40,579 nt of DNA, from assembly GCA_947260035.1 (NCBI GenBank), contig CAMYOO010000001.1, forward strand, positions 1-40,579, read 5' to 3'. The stretch is from an uncultured delta proteobacterium (GTDB lineage Bacteria > Myxococcota_A > UBA9160 > JAFDET01). The notes below the pieces were generated by a model. That model searched no databases. It was given only the letters and a program-made list of their open reading frames with translations, and had not been told where the DNA came from. Every line of letters starts with the position of its first letter. Position 1 is the first letter of the stretch. The translations under genes and the position numbers were made by a program. Positions 16,035 through 24,092 of the stretch are shown one piece after another.

Positions 16035-16840
16035 GCGCGCGACGGATCGGACTGGTGCTGGGGCTCGTCATTGCGTGGGCCGCGAACGCAGTGGCCGCCG
16101 GGCCCCACGTGGTCACGGTCCACGCGCTGGACGACCGCTTCGACGCGCCCGAGCGGATCCCCTCGGGCCCCACGGCCTTCGCCTTCCTCAACAAGGGCTG
16201 GCAGAGCCATCGCATGCGGGTGCTCGCGCTGCCGCCGGACCAGGATCCCCAGCTGCTGGCCGAGGCGCTGACCCGGGGCGGCGCGCTTCCGCCGGGAGTG
16301 AGCGCCCTGGGCGGCACCCTCGCCGAGCGCGCCGAGGGCGCCGCCAGCGTCATCCTGGCGCTGGAGCCCGGCCCCCACGCCCTGGCCTGCGACCTGACCG
16401 GCCAAGGCGCCCACGCAGGCCGGGCCCTTGTTCAGCCCCTGGAGGTTCTGCGCTACAACGCCGCCACACTGCCCCCGAACGATCTGGAGATCCGCCTGGG
16501 CGACAGCGAGATCGCGGCCCCGCTCGTGGTGACGCCCGGCCCCCACGCGCTGCGCATCGAGAACGCCGGCACGCGGCCCCACGCACTGGCGATCGCGCGA
16601 CTCCGCCACGGTCGCGGCCTGGGTCAGGCCCGGGATTGGCTGCGCGGAGAGACGGGACCCGCACCGATGATCCGCGTGTCCGGGACCGCGCCGCTGTCCC
16701 CGGGGCGGGCGACCCTGCTGGCCGTCACGCTGCCGGCCGGCGACTACGTCGTGTACGCGCCGATCGAAACGTCGGAGTCGACCCGCGTCGAGGACGCGCT
16801 GGTCCGCGCGCTGGCCGTCCGGGCCGAGAAGCTAGACTAG
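16031..16840 (+). CDS. Secreted protein with two cupredoxin-like repeats
   Basis: A 269-residue protein with a Sec signal peptide (RRIGLVLGLVIAWAANAVAA, cleavage near residue 23). The mature part is an internal duplication. Each half has a strand pattern like single-domain cupredoxins: PERIPSGPTAFAFLNKGWQS then HRMRVLAL, and PLVVTPGPHALRIENAGTRP then HALAIARL. The first half ends in EPGPHALACDLTGQGAHAGR, which recalls the copper-loop Cys and His, but the terminal Met ligand is not evident and the second half has no Cys there. Copper binding is therefore doubtful; a structural or carrier role in the periplasm is equally possible. It is coupled by GTGA to the LLM gene. Confidence 0.7.
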   Translation: MSARRIGLVLGLVIAWAANAVAAGPHVVTVHALDDRFDAPERIPSGPTAFAFLNKGWQSHRMRVLALPPDQDPQLLAEALTRGGALPPGVSALGGTLAERAEGAASVILALEPGPHALACDLTGQGAHAGRALVQPLEVLRYNAATLPPNDLEIRLGDSEIAAPLVVTPGPHALRIENAGTRPHALAIARLRHGRGLGQARDWLRGETGPAPMIRVSGTAPLSPGRATLLAVTLPAGDYVVYAPIETSESTRVEDALVRALAVRAEKLD

Positions 16841-16844
16841 GCCG
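16833..16844 (+). promoter_or_regulatory. TANNNT hexamer upstream of the peroxidase relic
   Basis: TAGACT at 16833-16838 precedes the ATG at 16845 by six bases, the same spacing as other leaderless candidates here. It overlaps the last codons (Leu-Asp-stop) of the preceding gene, so chance is a serious alternative. Confidence 0.25.
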
Positions 16845-17015
16845 ATGCGATTGCTCGCTCCGCTGGGCGGCCCCGTGGAATGGAACTTCCAGAAATACCT
16901 GGTGGCACGCGACGGCGAGGTCTTGGCGCGCTTCACGCCCCGCACCGTCCCGGACGATCCCGCGCTCGTGGCCCGCCTGGAGGAGCTGCTGGACGCAGCC
17001 AAGCCTCGGCCCTGA
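16845..17015 (+). pseudogene. Glutathione peroxidase C-terminal remnant (56 codons)
   Basis: A short intact frame encodes 56 residues. From residue 12 it reads EWNFQKYLVARDGEVLARF, then TPRTVPDDPALVARLEELL. This is the C-terminal part of a glutathione peroxidase, whose family motif is WNFxKFLVDRxGxVxxRF followed by TxPxxL. The N-terminal two-thirds, with the catalytic Sec/Cys, Gln and the first Trp, is missing; the DNA upstream codes for an unrelated secreted protein right up to position 16840. The Trp-Asn pair of the active site is retained. It has its own ATG and a possible -10, so a stable 56-residue product cannot be excluded. I call it a relic because catalysis is impossible without the N-terminus. 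Confidence 0.72.
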
Positions 17016-17019
17016 GGCC

Positions 17020-18222
17020 ATGGGCAGCCAAGGGCCGCTCGCCGCCTTCTGGTTTCTCTACCTGGGCGGGCTGGGGGTCTTCTTCCCCTTCTTCTCCCTC
17101 TACCTGCGCGAGAACGCCGGGCTCAGCGGCACCCAGGTGGGGCTCGTCATCGCGATGATCCCGGCGGTGGGCATCGTGGCCCAGCCGCTCTGGGGCCACC
17201 TGGCCGACCGCCGCGGAGCCCGCGCCCGGGTGCTGGTGATGCTGGCCGTGGGCGCGGCGGCGGGGCACTGCGTCCTCTACCGGGCCCAGGGCTTCGCGGC
17301 CCTGCTGTTGAGCACGGTCTTCCTGGCCAGCTTCGCCACGGCGGTGATTCCCCAGACCGTGGCGGTGAGCCTGGCTGCACTGCGCGACCCCAGCGCGCGC
17401 GCCTTCGGGCGCGTGCGCGTGTGGGGCACCGTCGGATTCCTGATCCTGGTAGTGGGCTTCCCGCGACTCCTGGACTGGTTGCAGAGCACACGGGGCTGGT
17501 CCGCGACACCCGGCGTCAGCGAGCCCGGCCTGGGCCTGCTCTTCCCGCTGACGGCGCTGCTGTGCCTGGCCGCCGCAGCCGTCGGCCTGACGATCCCGCG
17601 CGGCGGCGAGGAAGCGCTGCGCTCCCAGCGCGGCGACTGGCGCGCCTTGCTCCGTCACCGGCCGGTCATCGTGCTGCTGGGCCTGAGCGTCCTGGCCTAC
17701 CTGGCGCTGCAGGGGCCCATGGGCCTCTTTCCGCTGCTGATCCGTTCCCAGGGCGGGAGCATGGAGACCGTCGGAAACCTCTGGGTGCTGATGGTCGCGC
17801 TCGAGATCCCGCTGGTGCTCTACACGGGCGCCGCCTTGCAGCGCCTGGGACCGCGCGGCCTGCTCTTCATCGGCATCGCCGCCGGCGGCGTACGCTGGAC
17901 GGTCTGCGGCTTTGCCGAGAGCAGCACCGCCATCTACGCCGTGCAGATCCTGCACGGCGTCACCGTGGCCGGGCTGATCATCGGCGCTCCGCTCTACCTG
18001 GAGGCGGCCGTTCCCGAGCGCCTGCGCTCCACCGCCCAGGGTCTGCTGGCCATGGTCGGCGTGGGCCTGGGCGGGATCGCCAGCAACGCGACGGCCGGCT
18101 GGCTGCTCGAACACGTGGGGCCCCGGGCGCCCTACATCGCCGGCGGGCTGACCGCGTTGGCCTGCGCGGCGCTCCTGCCGTTGGTGCTGCCGCGGGCCGA
18201 ACGACCTGAGGCCTCCGTCTGA
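17020..18222 (+). CDS. MFS transporter, nucleoside/phenylpropionate permease-like
   Basis: A 400-residue secondary transporter with about 12 spans. The start FWFLYLGGLGVFFPFFSLYL and the following GLSGTQVGLVIAMIPAVGIV are typical of the LacY-like MFS group with HcaT and nucleoside permeases, as is the loop WGHLADRRGARARVLV. The second half repeats the pattern after a cytoplasmic loop near residue 200. A substrate cannot be assigned. The ATG at 17020 lies four bases after the peroxidase relic; GAGG is the only ribosome-site-like sequence. The TGA at 18220-18222 abuts the stop of the convergent gene, giving the palindrome TGATCA. Confidence 0.87.
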   Translation: MGSQGPLAAFWFLYLGGLGVFFPFFSLYLRENAGLSGTQVGLVIAMIPAVGIVAQPLWGHLADRRGARARVLVMLAVGAAAGHCVLYRAQGFAALLLSTVFLASFATAVIPQTVAVSLAALRDPSARAFGRVRVWGTVGFLILVVGFPRLLDWLQSTRGWSATPGVSEPGLGLLFPLTALLCLAAAAVGLTIPRGGEEALRSQRGDWRALLRHRPVIVLLGLSVLAYLALQGPMGLFPLLIRSQGGSMETVGNLWVLMVALEIPLVLYTGAALQRLGPRGLLFIGIAAGGVRWTVCGFAESSTAIYAVQILHGVTVAGLIIGAPLYLEAAVPERLRSTAQGLLAMVGVGLGGIASNATAGWLLEHVGPRAPYIAGGLTALACAALLPLVLPRAERPEASV

Positions 18223-18630
18223 TCAGGCCGCCAGGGGGGCGCGCCGCAGCCGCCCGAGCCCCACGGCCTGGAGCAGTGCGAAGTCGGCCACGCACAGCGC
18301 GATCACGACGACCGCCACCCGGCCGGCCAGGGTCAGTCCCAGCGGATCGAACGCGATCAGCGCCGCGCTGCCCACCACCCAGGCGACGTCCGCGCCCACG
18401 GCGAGCCGCGCCTCGAACTCGTTTATGGGAGTGCGCGCGGCGTTGCGGAACAGCAGCCACGCGAACGGCAGCAGTCCCAGCCCCACGACGGCCAGGGCCA
18501 GCGGCGGAATCCCGAGCCAGGGCCCCAGGAACGGAGCCGCCACGGCGAGCACCAGGCCCGAGACGGTCGAGAAGGTGGCGTTGGCCCGCAGAGCGAGGCG
18601 CAACAGGCGCGAGGGATCGTGGGGCTGCAT
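18223..18630 (-). CDS. Small four-span membrane protein, unknown function
   Basis: An unrecognised 135-residue protein with four hydrophobic segments (about residues 20-37, 42-60, 76-94 and 100-122) and a short basic C-terminal tail. The layout ANATFSTVSGLVLAVAAPFL resembles small integral membrane proteins found next to HxlR or MarR regulators, and the divergent gene is indeed an HxlR regulator. The ATG at 18630 has GGAGG seven bases upstream. Control by the neighbour through the shared AT-rich promoter region is likely but not shown. Confidence 0.75.
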   Translation of the reverse strand: MQPHDPSRLLRLALRANATFSTVSGLVLAVAAPFLGPWLGIPPLALAVVGLGLLPFAWLLFRNAARTPINEFEARLAVGADVAWVVGSAALIAFDPLGLTLAGRVAVVVIALCVADFALLQAVGLGRLRRAPLAA

Positions 18631-18643
18631 GGGTCCTCCGGTC

Positions 18644-18687
18644 TTGCGATTCCATGATCGAATACTATATAAAACTTAAGTAATCAA
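18644..18687. promoter_or_regulatory. AT-rich divergent promoter and operator region
   Basis: Bases 18661-18687 are almost all A/T in a 70% G+C setting. For the plus-strand regulator, TTGCGA (18644-18649) and TATATA (18666-18671) are spaced 16 bp. ACTTAAGT (18674-18681) is a perfect 8-bp palindrome, and TACT (18663-18666) pairs with AGTA (18679-18682). These dyads are good candidates for HxlR-type binding. TTGATT on the minus strand (18682-18687) may be the -35 for the membrane protein, but no well-spaced -10 goes with it. Confidence 0.5.
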
Positions 18688-18706
18688 CCGGACCGGGAGC
18701 GCCGCC

Positions 18707-19357
18707 ATGAGCCGCCGCAGCTATCGCCAGACTTGCTACGCCGCCCTGGCCCTGGACCGGGTGGGCGAACGCTGGACCCTGCTGGTGGTGCGCGAGCTGC
18801 TGACCGGCCCGCGGCGCTTCAAGGACCTGCAGGAGGCCTTGCCGGGCATGGGGCCCAACCTGCTCTCTGCGCGACTGCAGCAGCTGGAGAGCGATGGTTT
18901 GGTGGAGCGGACCCAGCTCCCACCGCCGGCGGGCGCGGCCGCCTGGGCCCTGACCGAGCTCGGCCATGAACTGGAGCCGGTGCTGCTGGGACTCGTGCGG
19001 TTCGGGCGCAACCTGGGCCTGCGTCGCCGCCGCAGCCACCACAGTCGGGCGGGCTGGGACGTGCTGGCGGCACGTGCGCTGTTCGAGCCCGACGCCGCCC
19101 GCGGCGCGGACTGCCTCTACGAGCTGCGCATCGGCGACGAGGTCTTCTGCTTCCAGGTCGAGGATGGCGAGCTCGCCACCTGGACGGGAGCGGCCCGGCA
19201 GCCCGACGTCGTGCTGACCACCGATCCGGAGACCTGGCAGCAGCTCACCCACGGAGAGCAAAGCCTCGACACCGCGCTGGAGCACCAGCGCCTGAAGCTC
19301 ACCGGCAACCGCCGCGCCGCCCGCCGCCTCGGCCCCCTCTTCGCCCAAGGGACCTGA
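18707..19357 (+). CDS. HxlR family regulator with C-terminal SCP2-like domain
   Basis: A 216-residue fusion. The N-terminal winged helix (residues 1-100) is HxlR/YodB type: YAALALDRVGERWTLLVVRE, GPRRFKDLQEALPGMGPNLL and LVERTQLPPPAGAAAWALTE. After a basic linker (LRRRRSHHS) the C-terminal part (about 118-216) looks like a sterol-carrier SCP2 domain: CFQVEDGELATWTGAARQPD, TTDPETWQQLTHGEQSL and a final LKLTGNRRAARRL. The SCP2 part may bind a lipid or hydrophobic effector. Cys10 lies where HxlR proteins often carry a redox-sensing Cys. The ATG has GGGAG eight bases upstream. The divergent small membrane protein is the probable target. Confidence 0.87.
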   Translation: MSRRSYRQTCYAALALDRVGERWTLLVVRELLTGPRRFKDLQEALPGMGPNLLSARLQQLESDGLVERTQLPPPAGAAAWALTELGHELEPVLLGLVRFGRNLGLRRRRSHHSRAGWDVLAARALFEPDAARGADCLYELRIGDEVFCFQVEDGELATWTGAARQPDVVLTTDPETWQQLTHGEQSLDTALEHQRLKLTGNRRAARRLGPLFAQGT

Positions 19358-19417
19358 CGGGACAGTCCCGCCAGTTCCGGAACCGTCAACTACCGGGACT
19401 GTCCCGTTGGTTGACGG
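19357..19417. repeat. REP-like double dyad between convergent genes
   Basis: Bases 19358-19370 (CGGGACAGTCCCG) and 19394-19406 (CGGGACTGTCCCG) are each near-perfect dyads with a single central base, and 14-bp copies at 19357-19370 and 19394-19407 are inverted relative to each other. CCGTCAAC (19383-19390) pairs with GTTGACGG (19410-19417) around the second dyad, so 19383-19417 can fold as one long hairpin. TTCCGGAA (19375-19382) is a further palindrome. It could end transcription from both sides; no T-run is present. REP or RAYT-type origin is inference. Confidence 0.75.
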
Positions 19418-19426
19418 ACGGGGCCG

Positions 19427-19813
19427 TCAGTTCGGAGTCAGAGCGAGGACAGCTCGGCGGGTACGGCGGCCGCTGAGGCCTGAGAGGAAGTCGGTCAGGC
19501 GCATCTGCCAGCCGTACTTGGCGCGCAGCGCGGCGTAGGCGGCCTCGATCTCGGCGGGATCCTCGACGATGCGGCCGGCGCCGTCGATCCAGGCCCCGGT
19601 CACGCCGCCGCGCACCGTGCACGGCGCCACGCGGATGCGCGATCCGTTGCGCAGCCGCTTCACCTTGCCGGCGTCCCCGGCGCTGAACACCCACAGGCTT
19701 CCGTCGTGCAGCGCGAACCAGACGGGCGTCTCCACGGCGCGCCCGTCGCGACGGAACGTCGCCAGGCTGATGTACGCCTCGCGGTCGAGCGCTTCCAGCG
19801 CGGCGGCCTCCAT
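19427..19813 (-). CDS. PPOX class FMN- or F420-binding protein
   Basis: A 128-residue split-barrel protein of the pyridoxamine-phosphate-oxidase-like superfamily. The start EALDREAYISLATFRRDGRA and VETPVWFALHDGSLWVFSAG match the PPOX class that uses F420 or FMN, followed by GKVKRLRNGSRIRVAPCTVR. The PGP/GA-rich loop TGAWIDGAGRIVEDPAEIEA and the end YGWQMRLTDFLSGL are also typical. The reaction is unknown; a role in reducing or protecting a tetrapyrrole is suggested only by its place at the end of the hem gene run. It starts nine bases after the Cache-like gene's stop. Confidence 0.85.
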   Translation of the reverse strand: MEAAALEALDREAYISLATFRRDGRAVETPVWFALHDGSLWVFSAGDAGKVKRLRNGSRIRVAPCTVRGGVTGAWIDGAGRIVEDPAEIEAAYAALRAKYGWQMRLTDFLSGLSGRRTRRAVLALTPN

Positions 19814-19822
19814 CCTCCCTCC

Positions 19823-20440
19823 CTACTCGTGCCGCTTGTCGGGCGCGATGCCGGGTCCCTTGGAAAGGCGCACCGCCATGCACAGCGCGCCGATGGGGCT
19901 CGATCCCTGCTCGAAGATCGGCGTGCAGACGTCCGACACGTAGGCCTGGGTGCTGTGGTCGAAGTGGATGGGCCCGATGTAGAGCTCGCCGGATTGGAAG
20001 GGCGAACGGAACTTGTCCTCTTCGCCCTGGTAGTAGTCCGAGGGCGCGGGATAGGCGGCGACCAGCGCGCCGCGCTTGTCCATGAGCAGGCCCTCGGTGT
20101 AGGTCTTGTTGCCCCGCTCGACGAAGCCGCGCAGGATGCGGCCGGCCTCGTTGGTCTGGAGCTGCTTCTTGAAGGGTGTGACCTCGCTGCTGGCCTGCCA
20201 CTCCTTGTCGCGCTTCTGGACCTCGGCGTCCGACAGCTTGAAGCCGTTCTGCGCCGCCACGGCCTCGACGATCTGGGACTTGGTCCCGACGTTCTCGATG
20301 CCCGGCGAGCGCAGCCGGATCAGCGCCAGCAGCAGGTCGGTCGCCTCCTGGACCTCCTGCGCGCGGACCGCGCCGGCCGGAGAGAGCATGGCGAGCAGCG
20401 CGGCGACGGCGACGCCTCGCGCGAGTTTCGAGCAGCGCAT
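19823..20440 (-). CDS. Secreted Cache (PDC-sensor)-like protein
   Basis: A 205-residue protein with a Sec signal peptide (RGVAVAALLAMLSPAGAVRA, cleavage near residue 27). The mature part looks like a single Cache domain: a long N-terminal helix (QEVQEATDLLLALIRLRSPG), then a sensor core with GLLMDKRGALVAAYPAPSDY, YQGEEDKFRSPFQSGELYIG, DHSTQAYVSDVCTPIFE and SSPIGALCMAVRLSKG. Such domains bind small ligands, normally outside a receptor; here there is no transmembrane or signalling domain, so it would be a free periplasmic protein. The ATG has GGAGGAGGG about ten bases upstream, inside the preceding 59-codon gene. Its ligand is unknown. Confidence 0.78.
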   Translation of the reverse strand: MRCSKLARGVAVAALLAMLSPAGAVRAQEVQEATDLLLALIRLRSPGIENVGTKSQIVEAVAAQNGFKLSDAEVQKRDKEWQASSEVTPFKKQLQTNEAGRILRGFVERGNKTYTEGLLMDKRGALVAAYPAPSDYYQGEEDKFRSPFQSGELYIGPIHFDHSTQAYVSDVCTPIFEQGSSPIGALCMAVRLSKGPGIAPDKRHE

Positions 20441-20443
20441 CTT

Positions 20444-20623
20444 CTACGAACCCTCCTCCCGGGTAAAGGTCACAAAGGCCATCGAGGGGCGCCTCGAGGA
20501 ATCCCGCATGGCGAACTGGATGCCGTCGAGCTTCCAGCCCAGCGTGGTCCACTCGTTGAGCGTCTTCTCGATCTCCTCGTCGGTGACCGTTCCCAGCTCG
20601 ATCACCTTGTACACAGTGCCCAC
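20444..20623 (-). CDS. Small DUF4177-like protein (59 residues)
   Basis: A small gene between hemB and the Cache-like gene, encoding 59 residues with start VGTVYKVIELGTVTDEEIE (GTG read as Met) and the middle NEWTTLGWKLDGIQFAMRD. The pattern (beta strand with YKVIEL, helix with a leucine, GW turn, then strand FVTFTRE) resembles the small DUF4177 family, which has no established function. The GTG at 20623 has a strong GGAGGGGG about six bases upstream. It follows the hemB stop by 24 bases and precedes the next ATG by three, so it is in the same transcript. Confidence 0.78.
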   Translation of the reverse strand: MGTVYKVIELGTVTDEEIEKTLNEWTTLGWKLDGIQFAMRDSSRRPSMAFVTFTREEGS

Positions 20624-20647
20624 GAATACCCCCTCCGCTCGCGCGCG

Positions 20648-21616
20648 CTACAGCGTCGGCGCGATCTCCTTGGCTGCGTAGGTCAGGATCCAGTCCGCGC
20701 CCGCCCGCTTGATGCCGAGCAGTGCCTCGGCCATGGCGCGTTCTCCGTCGAGCCAGCCGCGCTCGGCGGCGGCCTTGAGCATCGCGTACTCGCCGGAGAC
20801 GTGATACGCCGCCAGCGGCACGTCGAACTCGCGCCGTGCGGCGGCCAGGACATCCAAGTAGGGCAGCGCCGGCTTCACCATCAGCGCATCGGCGCCCTCG
20901 GCCAGGTCCAGGCGCATCTCGCGCAGGGCCTCGCGCGCGTTGGGGGGGTCCATCTGGTATGCGCGGCGATCGCCGAATGCAGGCGTGCTCTCGGCGGCGT
21001 CGCGGAAGGGCCCGTAGAAGGCGCTGGCGAACTTCGCCGCGTAGGAGAGGATCGCAACGTCCCGGTGCCCATCGGCGTCCAAGGCCGCGCGAATCGCCGC
21101 GACGCGACCGTCCATCATGTCCGACGGCGCCACCACGTCGGCCCCGGCGCGGGCGTGGGACACTGCCGTGGCGGCCAACCGCTCGACGCTGGGGTCGTTC
21201 TCCACCTGTTCGCCGTCCAGAACCCCGCAATGGCCGTGGTCCGTGTACTCGCACAGGCACACATCGGTCATGACGCACAGGTCGGGCTCCGCGCGTTTTG
21301 CGGCCTCGACGGCGCTCTGGACGATTCCATCGGCGGCATCGGCCCCGGAGCCGTGGGCATCCTTGGCGGCCGGGATGCCGAACAGGATCACGCCCGGGAT
21401 CCCCAGGTCGTGCACCTCCTTGAGCTCGTTCACCAGCGTGTCCACGGAGTGGCGATGAACGCCCGGCATGGACGCCACCGGCTCGCGAACGCCGCTGCCC
21501 TCCACCACGAAGAGCGGCAGGATCAGGTCGTCCCGGCGCAGGATCGTCTCGCGGCACATGCGGCGCAGCGCCTCGGTGCGGCGCAGCCGTCGCATGCGAA
21601 CGTCGGGAAAGCTCAT
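20648..21616 (-). CDS. hemB: Delta-aminolevulinic acid dehydratase (porphobilinogen synthase)
   Basis: HemB condenses two 5-aminolevulinate molecules to porphobilinogen. The 322-residue protein has the zinc cysteines 120, 122 and 130 in [15 protein letters not shown] and the two active-site lysines, Lys195 ([15 protein letters not shown]) and Lys248 ([12 protein letters not shown]). The N-terminal arm [14 protein letters not shown] is family-typical. The ATG at 21616 overlaps the stop of cobA-hemD in ATGA. Having the cysteine triad implies a zinc rather than a magnesium active site. Confidence 0.96.
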   Translation of the reverse strand: MSFPDVRMRRLRRTEALRRMCRETILRRDDLILPLFVVEGSGVREPVASMPGVHRHSVDTLVNELKEVHDLGIPGVILFGIPAAKDAHGSGADAADGIVQSAVEAAKRAEPDLCVMTDVCLCEYTDHGHCGVLDGEQVENDPSVERLAATAVSHARAGADVVAPSDMMDGRVAAIRAALDADGHRDVAILSYAAKFASAFYGPFRDAAESTPAFGDRRAYQMDPPNAREALREMRLDLAEGADALMVKPALPYLDVLAAARREFDVPLAAYHVSGEYAMLKAAAERGWLDGERAMAEALLGIKRAGADWILTYAAKEIAPTL

Positions 21617-23175
21617 GCGGGTTCTCCCAGTTCCTCTTCGGCGGCGCCGCGCCGCGACGCCTCGTGAGCGACCAACGCCTCCACCAGCTCCTCGACCCCG
21701 GCCTCCTCAGGAACCACGTCCGGCTCCAGTCCCGCCTCTCGCAGCGCGGCTGCCGTCGTGGGACCCACGGCGACCAGCACGCAGCGCGAGAGGGCCTGCT
21801 GCGACTCTGCGTCGAGGAGCCCGAGGCAGTGTCGCACGGCGCTGGGGCTGGTGAAAGTCGCGGCATCGAGCCCACGCGCCAGACGCCGGCGCAGGGCCTC
21901 GGCCTGGGGCGCGTCCGGCTCCGGCGGCAGCGTGCGATATGCCAGCGGCGCATCCACCAGCGCCCCCGCAGCGCGCAGGCCGTCGGGAAGCAGCGCCCGG
22001 CCGATCTGCGACTGGGGCACGAGGAAGCGTTTGCCCGCCGGATCGATCCAACGGCTCAGCTCGTCCAGCAGGCCCTGCGCGTCGCGCCGGCCCTCCGGCG
22101 TGTGATCCACGCGCAGGCCCACGGCGCGTGCAGCGGCCGACGACGCCGGGCCGATGCACAGCACCAGCCCGCGCAGGGCATCGAGAGAATCGCCACGAGC
22201 CCGGGCGCGCTCGGCCAGAAAGCGGGCGGAGTTGGCGCTACCCAGCACCAGGGCGTCGTAGTCGCCCAGCCGCTCGAGGCAGGCGTCCAGCTCCGTGGGG
22301 TCCTCGGCCGGCTCGAAGCGCAGCATGGGCAGGTGGACCGCCTCGGCGCCCGCGCGCTCCAGCGCGTCCACCAGCACCCCGCCCTGCTCCTCGCCTCGCG
22401 TCACCAGTACGCGCCGCGAGGCCAAGGGCAGCTCCCGGGGCGCGCCGATCTGCTCCCGCACGCGCACCACGTCGCCCACGATCAACGTGGCCGGAGTGCC
22501 CACGCCCGCCTCGCGAACCCGCTGCGCCAGCTCGCAGAGCGGCGCCACCACCGTCCGCTGACGGCGCGTGCCTCCCCACATGACGGCCGCAGCCGGCGTG
22601 TCCGGGGGCCGCACGCGTCCGATCTCATCCAGGATCGTCGCCAGGTTGCGCATGCCCATCAACACCACCAGGGTGTCCGCCGCTTCCGCCAGCGCGTCCC
22701 AACGCAGCTGATGGGAGGCCACCGCGGGGTCCTTGTGACCGGTCACCACCGCAAAGGACGCGGCATGACGCCGGTCGGTCACGGGGATCCCGGCGAGAGC
22801 AGGCGCCGCCAACGCAGAGGACACCCCGGGAACCACGTCGCAGGGAATTCCCGCGTCGGCACAGGCGGAGGCCTCCTCCGCCCCGCGGCCGAAGACGAAC
22901 GGATCGCCGCCCTTCAGGCGCACCACCGTCTTGCCCTCTCGCGCCAGCTTCACCAGCAGCGCGTTGATGTCCTGCTGTTCGTGGGTCGGAGGGCCATGGC
23001 CCCGCTTGCCCACGTCGATGCGCAGCGCCGCAGGCGGAGCCAGATCCAGCAGCTCGTGAGCCGCCAGCTCGTCGTAGAGAACCGCGTCCGCAGTGCGCAG
23101 CGCCTCGGCGCCACGCAGGGTCAAGAGATCCGCCGCGCCGGGACCAGCGCCCACCAGGATGACCCGGCCGCTCAC
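21613..23175 (-). CDS. cobA-hemD: Fused uroporphyrinogen-III C-methyltransferase and uroporphyrinogen-III synthase
   Basis: A 520-residue fusion. Residues 1-245 are the SAM-dependent methyltransferase making precorrin-2 ([77 protein letters not shown]). Residues 250-520 are the HemD synthase that closes uroporphyrinogen III (for example [20 protein letters not shown] and [12 protein letters not shown]). The fusion ties uroporphyrinogen III to sirohaem or cobalamin synthesis as well as haem. Similar fusions are known in several bacterial groups. Its ATG overlaps hemC and its stop overlaps hemB, both in ATGA. Confidence 0.95.
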   Translation of the reverse strand: MSGRVILVGAGPGAADLLTLRGAEALRTADAVLYDELAAHELLDLAPPAALRIDVGKRGHGPPTHEQQDINALLVKLAREGKTVVRLKGGDPFVFGRGAEEASACADAGIPCDVVPGVSSALAAPALAGIPVTDRRHAASFAVVTGHKDPAVASHQLRWDALAEAADTLVVLMGMRNLATILDEIGRVRPPDTPAAAVMWGGTRRQRTVVAPLCELAQRVREAGVGTPATLIVGDVVRVREQIGAPRELPLASRRVLVTRGEEQGGVLVDALERAGAEAVHLPMLRFEPAEDPTELDACLERLGDYDALVLGSANSARFLAERARARGDSLDALRGLVLCIGPASSAAARAVGLRVDHTPEGRRDAQGLLDELSRWIDPAGKRFLVPQSQIGRALLPDGLRAAGALVDAPLAYRTLPPEPDAPQAEALRRRLARGLDAATFTSPSAVRHCLGLLDAESQQALSRCVLVAVGPTTAAALREAGLEPDVVPEEAGVEELVEALVAHEASRRGAAEEELGEPA

Positions 23176-24092
23176 GTCGCGCTCTCGCGCAGACGGCGCA
23201 GGATCTCCTCACCGCCCGACGCCAAGGCCTGGCGGGCCGCGGCATCCCCCGCAGCCGCAGGATCGACGCCCCGTGCCGCTCCGCGCGCCGTCACGCTGCC
23301 GTCCAACGCTGCCACCAGCCCGCGGATGCGCACGCCCTCGCCCGGGTCCACCTCGGCCAGGGCGGCCACCGGCACCTTGCAGTCACCCTCCACCGCGGCC
23401 AGGAACGCCCGCTCGGCTTCGGCTGCAGCGCGCACAGCGGCATCGTCCAGGGTCCGCAGGTCGTCGGCGAGCGAGCCGTCCTCGCGGGTCTCCACGCCCA
23501 GGATCCCCTGGGTGGGCGCCGGCAGCAGCAGCTCCGGCGCAATCCGCTCCGCGATGCGATCCGCCAGACCCAGGCGGTCCAGCCCTGCGCAGGCCAGCAC
23601 GATCGCGTCCAGGTCGCCCTCGTCCAGCTTGCGCACGCGCGTGGGCACGTTCCCGCGCAAGGGCACGATCTTCAGGTCGGGGCGCGCCGCCAGAAGCTGG
23701 GCGGTCCGGCGCACGCTGCCCGTGCCGACCCGTGCGCCCTGGGGCAGATCCAACAGCCGGAGCCCCGGCGCGGCGGCGACCAGGGCATCGCGCGAATCGG
23801 CGCGCTCCGGGAAGGCCGCCAGCTTCAGGCCCGGCGCCAGCTCGGCCGGGAGATCCTTGGCGCTGTGCACGGCCACGTCGGCGCGCCCGTCGAGAAGCGC
23901 CTCCTCGATCTCCTTCACGAACAAGCCCTTGCCGCCCACATCGGCCAGTCGCGCTTCCTGCAGCCGGTCGCCGGTGGTCTGCAGCGGAACCAGCTCCGCC
24001 TCGACGCCCAGGGCCTTGCCGATGGCTCCAGCCACGCGGCGCGCTTGCACCAGCGCCAGGTCGCTGCGACGAGTGGCGATGCGAAGCTTCAT
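23172..24092 (-). CDS. hemC: Porphobilinogen deaminase (hydroxymethylbilane synthase)
   Basis: HemC joins four porphobilinogens into hydroxymethylbilane. The 306-residue protein starts KLRIATRRSDLALVQARRV and has the catalytic Asp80 in AVHSAKDLPAE. The dipyrromethane cofactor Cys238 is in VEGDCKVPVAAL, with Asp where Gly is usual (EGGC). GTGSVRRTAQLLAARPDL and PLRGNVPTRVRKLDEG are diagnostic. It overlaps hemA upstream and cobA-hemD downstream by four bases each. Confidence 0.95.
   Translation of the reverse strand: MKLRIATRRSDLALVQARRVAGAIGKALGVEAELVPLQTTGDRLQEARLADVGGKGLFVKEIEEALLDGRADVAVHSAKDLPAELAPGLKLAAFPERADSRDALVAAAPGLRLLDLPQGARVGTGSVRRTAQLLAARPDLKIVPLRGNVPTRVRKLDEGDLDAIVLACAGLDRLGLADRIAERIAPELLLPAPTQGILGVETREDGSLADDLRTLDDAAVRAAAEAERAFLAAVEGDCKVPVAALAEVDPGEGVRIRGLVAALDGSVTARGAARGVDPAAAGDAAARQALASGGEEILRRLRESAT

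Noticed and set aside
19386-21953. A very long minus-strand frame (over 850 codons) through the PPOX-to-cobA region
   Set aside because: Out of frame with hemB, the Cache gene and PPOX, whose own frames show motifs, signals and overlaps; the product is low-complexity.
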